64,000 bases of DNA, taken from Albugo candida. Its lineage: Eukaryota > Oomycota > Peronosporomycetes > Albuginales > Albuginaceae. Positions 57,515-64,000 of the stretch are shown one piece after another (positions within the stretch are counted from its first letter, which is position 1; each line of letters begins with the position of its first letter). The position numbers and the translations under genes are program-made. Under the pieces are notes generated by a model, which had not been told where the DNA came from, ran no database searches, and worked only from the letters and a program-made list of their open reading frames with translations. The stretch spans positions 186,001-250,000 of the forward strand of contig CAJNAR010000160.1 of the NCBI GenBank assembly GCA_905220665.1. Direction: 5' to 3'.

Positions 57515-58199
57515 CAAATCTATAATGGATCCTTCAGAGGGATAGGCCATCTGATAAGCTTTTTCAATATCAAATCTTCTTTTCTCATCACAAAATGGTC
57601 TCATTTCCCCTTCGTACCAATACTATACTTCCAAACTCAGTTTCTCTTGCAGACTGATAGCTGAAGCCAAAAAAGCTCACAAGGGAAATTGTTTCGCAGT
57701 AATGTTCTATTTCCTATTGATGTAGTAAATCCTTTTTGGCCAGGATTGTGATCAGTGCTCATTATAACCGATAAAATCGATGCGATCTCATGAAAGCTTG
57801 AATTAGATGATGATGCGTACTACAGAACATGACTGAAGCATTAGGGTCGACAACAGAGCTGGATGTATTGGAAGGGAGACCAGCTAACTGAGCTTGAATC
57901 ATGAGTCTGATAACGGTTTCGCTCTTTGTGCGGAACAGACCAGTAGGCACATACTTTGAACAAGTGTACGGGGCAAATGGTTCTGTGCGCACCAACAAGG
58001 CTTCTCTGTATGGCATAGTAAGGCACTATACGCATCCTAGTATGCCGTATATATAGCTCCGGGTTGGTGTCAAAGTGTTATGGTTGTCAAATGGAATCTG
58101 TTTAACTCAATAAGGCCAATGATATAGAATCAAGTATAATGGAAAGAAGCTAGTGTATTTTATACAAATCAGATCCGTGCCAACGATAGTGGGTGGGGA
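57515..58199. other. 3' flank of secreted gene 3
   Basis: A T/C-rich stretch at 57560-57640 resembles the 3' flanks of the other secreted genes (33950-34000, 38130-38170). Minus-strand frames 57762-58016 and 57841-58035 are short and unrecognised. Confidence 0.3.
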
Positions 58200-58640
58200 G
58201 GTCAAAATCCGCACGTGTCGATAATGATGCACGGAGATATTGGATCTCGAACCTTGTTTTGGCACAAATTGTGATAATTTAGACGCCCGTGACGATATTC
58301 AACACTAAGCGAAGTCTGTCTAATACAAAGCAGGTACATCTTGCCTTCACTGCACATATCCCAATGATGACTAAACATGTCTTTCAAATCCATCAAAATC
58401 GCAAAAATTCCGTACTTACTACCGGAATTTGAAGTCCAGAGTGTGAATCGATAACCATATATCTTGTTGGCAGGCCATATAATAAATCACATTGTTGTGA
58501 ATTGCAAGGAAACTCGAGCAAAATACTAGCAAGCCAGATTTTGAGACCAATGACATTTTTCCCATGCAAAAATAGTTGGTTACGCATGCAGATATCTATA
58601 TCATAGTGAATTTGATCTACGTGGTGCCACTAAATTAATG
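58200..58640 (-). pseudogene. Family Z copy, decayed or unresolved spliced gene
   Basis: Minus-strand frames 58393-58587 (ending near GLQIPV) and 58202-58396. The block 58430-58520 aligns with 32150-32220 (AGTCCAGAG, CTTGTTGG-AG-CAGGCCATATA). I could not find a convincing splice model. Confidence 0.35.
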
Positions 58641-58863
58641 TTCATATGCTCCGATCCCATGAAGTGTCGCAACGGTACGTTCACGCTCTATTAGCCTCCA
58701 TTTCCAAGTATGGCTTGGTCGTCTTGGATTACTAGAGATATATTTGGGACAACGGATGATATATTAGAAAGGAATCTGCCGCTGAGAACGATACACGGTG
58801 TGGAGTGACTTCAAAGCCGGAAAAATTGTAAACGTAAGAAAAATAATTTGTGATAATTTGTTT

Positions 58864-59976
58864 GGGAATTCCTAAACTCACCCGATCCATTTTTCTAGCC
58901 AATCATATTCCATCATTTCAGCCAATCAATTTTGACTGATCTGATTAAAGTGGACCTTGATGCAGGACGCAAGCTGCAACTCGTGGCATTATGTCCTGTT
59001 GCTTGACATATAAGGCCTCTGGGAAGGCGTCGGGTTTGTGGAATAGAGATCCGAGTTTGATTTTCTGCCTGGACATATTTAAATCTGAAGTATTTCTTTG
59101 TGCTGAATGATTGCGTGAACCTGATGGCCTGCCTTTTGCGCTGATTGTCGGATGATCTTTAATTGTTTTGTTTGTGTTTAATTGTTAGCGAATTGAATTG
59201 TAAATAAGATATTGCCAATGAGATAGCTCCAAAGCTAGCAAGTCAAAACTTTTCTGTCTTTTTGACTAAAGTTGTAGATTGGCAATGATAGGTTGATGGG
59301 GGTTTCCTGCTCGAGCCAACATTATGAGTCAACATCTTCTTTTGCAAGTGGCGTGTTGTGTTGGATTAGCTGATTGGATTTATGTTCACATGGTATGCCT
59401 AGGGTCTCCTGATGTACAGCGGTTCAAGTGATCCTTGGTAATTCGCTATTTGCGGGTATAATCAATGCCTGCTTTGATATCTCTCGTCGACTACATGCCA
59501 CATTGGGTTACCAAATGTTATTGTCTCTACGCAGATGGATTCTATTGCATTGTTAATCTAAGGTTTTTTCAATTGATTTGCACAAGAAAGCCTGATCCTA
59601 TTGTAAATAGACAGCAAATCCCTTGGAGTTTTTACCAATGTATTTTTTAATGTTACATACATGCATCCCTTCAAACAAATGCTACCACTATTGGCAACCG
59701 CACAAAGGTCGCACACAAAGACTTCTTGTTTAAACGGTATATTGGGGACTCATCTTATGTCTCTCTACGACCTTTCACTGCCTACGACTCTTCACGAGAT
59801 GGTGATCTTCCACCAGTGGAGATCTTCAACCTATTGTCGCTGTAAACTCAGTGTATCCGGTTGGCTAAAAGTATCAAATATGGTCTGCTAAAATGATATA
59901 ATATGATTGGCTAACAAATGGAAACAAATGGAAGGGGTGAGTTTACGAAAAAGCGAGAGTCAGTTTAGGAATTCCC
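58864..59976. mobile_element. Inverted-repeat (MITE-like) element, 1.1 kb
   Basis: GGGAATTCCTAAACTCACCC near 58864 and CTAGCCAATCATATT near 58896 are repeated in inverse orientation at 59895-59976 (TTTAGGAATTCCC; AATATGATTGGCTAAC). One arm has about 25 extra bases. The interior has no long frame, so the element looks non-autonomous. The motif TAGCCAATCA also occurs in the arms of the element at 40272. Confidence 0.6.
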
Positions 59977-60594
59977 ATTTGTTTCCCATTTACCGTTTCA
60001 AAAGGAAAAGGCCCCCCACCAAGATATTTAAAAAATTGTCTCACAACTTGCATCATTCAATCATGCGCACTTTTATATCTCTTTTTGATGTGGGAGCTAT
60101 CCAATTCCAACCTAAAGAATCGCTTCGAGCTATTGATTTACCAGACTGACGCTTTATTACGTGGTTGTGGCCACAGTTCGACAACGAAACGTTCGTTTCC
60201 AACCGCGAAGTGATTTTGCGCAATGTTTTGTATAATTCCTCCATGATCAAAGCGTTCTTCTACGCTGATAGCGATGGAACACAGCAAGGGATCACAATGT
60301 CCTATTCGGGCTTGACATTAGATTAAAAAGCTCAATATATATCCACTTGAGTTAGCAATACTGGAGTGAGTGTGTCTCCAATTTCTTCAGCAAGAAGTAA
60401 GTAGCGAGGGAACGACCTGAATTTTTGGATGGTTTACTGCTATACAGCCAACAAAAAGAGCACTCCTCCTACTTGGCAAAAAATTCAAAAGCTTGCTAAA
60501 AAACACAATAGTACACGGCTTCGTATGGCACGCAATAGTAGTACGCCTACATACGAACTGATCAGACTGCATCCCGTTTCGATACAAACGCATG
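59977..60594. other. Spacer without a recognised gene
   Basis: Contains frames 59907-60149 and 60429-60662 on the plus strand with no recognised feature. No alignment to other parts of the window until about 60595. Confidence 0.3.
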
Positions 60595-60990
60595 AAGAAG
60601 ATACTAGTGCGGTTCAAATATGTTACAAGGACGACTGGATGCGAAGAATGGGTAGCTTCTGAGTACTTACATCAACTTCAACAAAATTCAGTTTGCTTCC
60701 CAATCCCAGCAGCTAGTAGCTTGATCATGGTCTCTTTACCTTTGTTGCTGCCGTAAGGGGTCTTATACTATGCAATGCAGACTTTACGATACGATATCAT
60801 GAAGTTAAGAAATACACTTATTTCTCTGATAGACTCATTCATCTTGCTAGTCGACCAATTCGAATGAAAATAGGCGCTAATGTACTGACGTCATCGGCAT
60901 TATTAATGGCAACTGTTGAAGCGCAATACTCTAGAAAAAGACTCATCCGAATAGAGGCTGGGCCTGTATCGGCAAGGCATCTTTCATGAC
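60595..60990 (+). pseudogene. Decayed secreted-family gene with recognisable start
   Basis: Promoter relics (GACTGGATGCGAAG at 60636; AATTCAGTTTGCTTCC at 60684) precede ATGGTCTCTTTACC at 60727. The signal-peptide frame stops after nine codons; after a shift the end of the signal and first mature residues (NADFTIRYHEV) can be read near 60773-60810. The rest matches 35410-35600. It is a dead paralogue of the 4-Cys family. Confidence 0.6.
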
Positions 60991-61129
60991 ATGACCATGT
61001 ACTTATCGGCAGTGGGGAAATTGCGATCGAGTTTAGAATTGAGATGCTAGACTATATGAAAAATCTACAAATACTTCATCTGTGAATTAGGAACAGAACG
61101 GTGGCACGTATATACAACTGGTACAAAGT

Positions 61130-61590
61130 ACTTTTGACAATAATCGAGCTGTTTATATGAGCCACAGAAGATTTATATGCTGCGAGGAAAAATCCGATCT
61201 CTACTTACACAAGACAGTCTCAGACCAACCTTAGAATAACCGAAGAACAACGTTTCAATGTAAATAAAGATAGAAAGTGTAGGGTAAGTTTACCGCGATA
61301 GGCGCTATCGAAGCACGCCAATAGTGCGTTAATGAGATCAGCCAAACGGTGATTTCACGACGAATGAGATTTTGTATCTTAGCATCAATTTACCTTGAAA
61401 CCAACGACATCCGATCACGATTGGCAAAAGCTCGCAAGATTGTCTTCTTCACGCTCTATTGCACACATGCTACTGAACAGCGAAAGAAAAAACTCCAAAT
61501 GTTCAGCTTATCTGAACACTTTTCCAAGTGCTCAAGCGTAGGAAATATCATCGTTGGAGATGACTGCGTTCCAAACTATTAATCGAATCA
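61130..61590 (+). pseudogene. Decayed segment related to 46371-46870 and 36030-36110
   Basis: AACGTTTCAATGTAAATAAAG at 61250 pairs with 36060-36080, and GCTCGCAAGATTGTCTTC at 61430 with 46676. The frame 61349-61582 is short and unrecognised. Confidence 0.4.
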
Positions 61591-61675
61591 AACTTCAGGC
61601 CTCTTGTGCCCATCTCTTTGAATTTTTATCACACCAACGCATGCGACACCGTCATATATCCATCATGCAGTCTTC

Positions 61676-62200
61676 TTGACCTCTTTCATACACACGCATG
61701 AACAAGAACAGTTTATGTCTGCAGCAGAGACGTCACCGGCATATATGAAAAGGCCGGTCACTCCTGCTAAACTGGTCATAAGGACTTGCATTGATGCAGA
61801 TACGAAAATACAAGAAGAAAAGAATAAGCGATATGAAGAAAGGGCTGATATCTTGAAAATAAAGCTGCATCGTACTCCCAAAAAAGATTCTGAATTTCTT
61901 ATTTCTTCGTAATCAGCACAAGCAAAAGATCATACCTATGAATAGAACTACATGAACACGAACGTCACTATGCACCTACATTGAACCACCAAATATAATT
62001 GATCTGGCAGGAGGTCTGGTTGGTCGAACGTTCCATCAAATGAATCGAGATGCATATTTCGAATGCAAAGTCTTCATCGGTATCGTCGTTTACTTTTAGT
62101 TCTCACCTTGATCACCGGACCGCTATTTGTCAGGACTTTTGCCTTGTCATGAGATAATGCGAAAATGCTGACTTGAAGATTCCTGGAGATGAACCATTTA
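61676..62200 (+). pseudogene. Family W copy, longest frame 78 codons
   Basis: The frame 61676-61912 starts MTSFIHTHEQEQ and has a charged helix KIQEEKNKRYEERADILKI. Downstream blocks (GAGGTCTGGTTGGTCGAACG near 62011; GATTCCTGGAGATGA near 62178) align with 55260-55400. It could be a spliced gene whose further exons I could not join, but the second copy is clearly eroded. Confidence 0.35.
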
Positions 62201-62480
62201 GACTGGAACGGCACGCATCCTACCGCTCTGGGAAGGTTGAGTTCCGCTTCATCTCACCGAAATTTTGGTCGATTCAAGTCTGGTCGATTACAGGTTGTTT
62301 CGTTTCATCCAGCTGATCGCGAATATTCAATTACGTCCTTGCTTGCGACCATACTAACGCACGTTTACATTAGAGCATATTAGAGCTTCTTCATCATTAC
62401 GTATCCTCACAAAGAAACAAAAGGCAATCTTCGTTCTCCGTTGTAATTCCTTTCCGAATACGATACGTGTAGTACTGTGT
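62201..62480. other. Spacer without a recognised gene
   Basis: Only short frames on both strands. The frame 62189-62383 has no recognised feature. Confidence 0.3.
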
Positions 62481-63250
62481 CTTCCGCTCTTTAGGTGACT
62501 TAATGGGAAACTCTGCTCTGAGTGTGCCATGTACATGAAGTCTCATTACCTTCCGAATAGCTCATAACGACACATAAAAGTGGGACCATTCTCCATAGAC
62601 AACGATGGCTTCTCGAGACCAAGAGAAGGCACAATGGAAGACGTCCTTCACGTTTAGAGCCACCTTTTACTCGACCATATGCACTATCGGAAGTCGTACT
62701 GTAGTCACCGCTCCAATTCTTTGCATTTTTGCCAAATGATTATCTGTATGTGAAATCAAAAAGCATACGGACTAAAATTCTTCATTTCACAAGTGTTCAA
62801 AGAAGTGTGAGTGGTTGATGACAGCAATCGCTATCTTGAGCGCTCTCAGAGCAGTTTCAATCTCCAATATGGCAAAGCAAAAGGTATTGAGCCAACTCGA
62901 AGGGCAACCCACACTTATTTGCAAGTTCCGTGAAACTATTACAACATCTTTCGATCACTTTCCAGACAGTTTATAAATCTGAAACTAAGACTTTATGCGA
63001 AAATTCATTGATGTACATTACAATCTTATCGGAACTGTCAAGCTCCACGCAAGATATTCCTCACATTATTCCGGTACATGATTTTCATAGCTTTATCCAG
63101 TACCTTGAGTGCCATACGCTCGACAAGGTGACACACCTCCGCTCAACTTTCACGCATAGGCCAATACATGAAGGACTTGGTTGTAGCCCCCGGTTGCGAT
63201 TCCATCGGCTGATGACAAATATTCTTTGAGAAACGGTATCTTCCTCTCAT
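62481..63250 (-). pseudogene. Decayed family X copy upstream of the fourth secreted gene
   Basis: Bases 62545-62575 match the 3' border seen at 27225 and 36630 (AAG-CTCAT-ACCTTCC). Bases 63070-63190 align with 36880-36990 and 27490-27610 (GTACCTTGAGTGCCATACGCT versus AGCTCTAGCACCAGACGCT; CATAGGCC-AT--ATGAA). No intact frame. Confidence 0.45.
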
Positions 63251-63436
63251 GTTATAGGGATGCAGTCTTAAAGGTTGTCTATAACTGGCGCTCGATAGGA
63301 AATCAGCATACTCGCGCAGAATGGCACCCTAAACTTCCGACGTATACTAGGGTACGAATACATATGGCGTATGTAATGATGCCCTAACCCGAACAAGCGT
63401 AATAGGAGGAATTGGCCTTTTAATAAAGCAAGGGCA

Positions 63437-63551
63437 GATGGATGCAAAGGACATGCATTCCCACACCCTGTATCAAAAAGCCATTTGAGTACATCAGTTA
63501 GCTTCACAACTCAATTTGCTTTCAACAACCCAGTAGCGACCAACTAAATCC
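63437..63551 (+). promoter_or_regulatory. Conserved promoter of the fourth secreted copy
   Basis: GATGGATGCAAAGG, CACACCCTGTATC, then TTCACAACTCAATTTGCTTTC and CCCAGTAGCGACCAAC before the ATG. Exact FPR-type octamer CAATTTGC. The promoter is well conserved although the gene has a stop. Confidence 0.6.
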
Positions 63552-64000
63552 ATGTTATCTTTCAACTTGGCAGCTGCCGTTTTCGGTCTATTGACTTTAG
63601 GAAATGCGGAGGTTGCAATACGAGGATCAAATTCTGGAAGAAGACCTGGTATTTAATTTATAGCGAATAGAAAAGACTCGTGCTCAAAAGGAAACGTCGA
63701 AACGCAAACATACTTACTACAATGCGAGGGCACAGCCAAAGTCACAGCCAAAAGACAAAACTGCGAAGAAACCCGCATTAGAATCCTCCGCGAAATACTT
63801 ATTTACCTTTTTCAGACGAATGCGCAACGACCCAAAATCGAGGATGTCGTACAGTCGAAGCCATCGGTTATCAGTTCAGCAGTATCCAGATTGTTCGAAG
63901 GTTGGTACGATTATGATGATGCGGAGGCTAAAAAATTTAATTCAGTCGTTTATAATATGATGGTAAGCGCACTGCCCGAGTTGAAAGATTATGAAACACT
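63552..64000 (+). pseudogene. Fourth 4-Cys secreted gene, premature stop at codon 35, runs off the window
   Basis: The ATG at 63552 gives signal peptide MLSFNLAAAVFGLLTLGNA, then a TAA at 63654-63656. Beyond the stop the same frame stays open to the window end and carries the family cysteines (C-x13-C-x12-C) and a helical region LREILIYLFQ. So a single nonsense change separates it from an intact family member. A spliced reading is unlikely because the only GT...AG pair around the stop spans 15 bp. Read-through or a sequencing error are alternatives to a young pseudogene. Confidence 0.6.

Noticed and set aside
59405..59460. B-box-like GGTTCAAGTGATCC
   Set aside because: No matching stem partners and no box A at the right distance, so no tRNA.
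63654..63672. Tiny intron removing the stop in the fourth secreted gene
   Set aside because: The only GT...AG pair around the stop spans 15 bp, far below any intron seen in the window.

Overview
This window looks like nuclear DNA of an oomycete, most probably a white-rust pathogen (Albugo or a close relative). The reasons are: spliced genes with very short GT-AG introns (43-84 bp, mostly 48-63); a secreted-type cysteine-rich protein carrying the CHxC / C-x2-C-x5-G signature described for Albugo effector candidates; an array of small secreted cysteine proteins with a near-identical promoter block resembling the oomycete Inr+FPR core promoter; and gene-sparse sequence full of LINE, Copia and inverted-repeat elements. 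The genus is inferred from these traits, not from a database match.

Layout. 1-5.2 kb: one CHxC/CCG-type gene (minus strand) in otherwise unrecognised DNA. 5.2-24.3 kb: a head-to-tail minus-strand array of LINE retrotransposons (here called A, B and C, plus a scrap of a fourth, D), ending exactly at a tRNA-Arg(CCT) gene. 24.3-31.8 kb: an island of ordinary genes, namely a NicO/UreH-like transporter, 3-isopropylmalate dehydrogenase (leucine synthesis), two multi-exon genes of unknown function, and an XRCC4-like end-joining repair protein. 31.8-40.2 kb: two intact small secreted-protein genes among decayed paralogues and decayed copies of neighbouring families. 40.2-46.2 kb: two inverted-repeat DNA elements, one split by a complete but frameshifted Ty1/copia retrotransposon with 145-bp LTRs and a 5-bp target duplication. 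47.0-54.1 kb: a full-length plus-strand LINE (E) with a 14-bp target duplication. 54-64 kb: a third intact secreted gene, a decayed copy, an inverted-repeat element, and a fourth copy with one premature stop that runs off the window.

How it fits together. The repeats show two processes. First, the LINEs insert at one fixed point, just after nucleotide A14 in the D-loop (box A) of tRNA genes; three junctions agree on this and the result is a tandem array beside the surviving tRNA. Second, a module made of a divergent family X gene fragment plus a plus-strand secreted 4-cysteine gene has been copied several times and is decaying at different rates. That is the birth-and-death pattern expected of host-interaction genes. 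The housekeeping island lies between the LINE array and the secreted-gene array. All gene models were made by eye from splice signals and reading frames, with no transcript or homology search.
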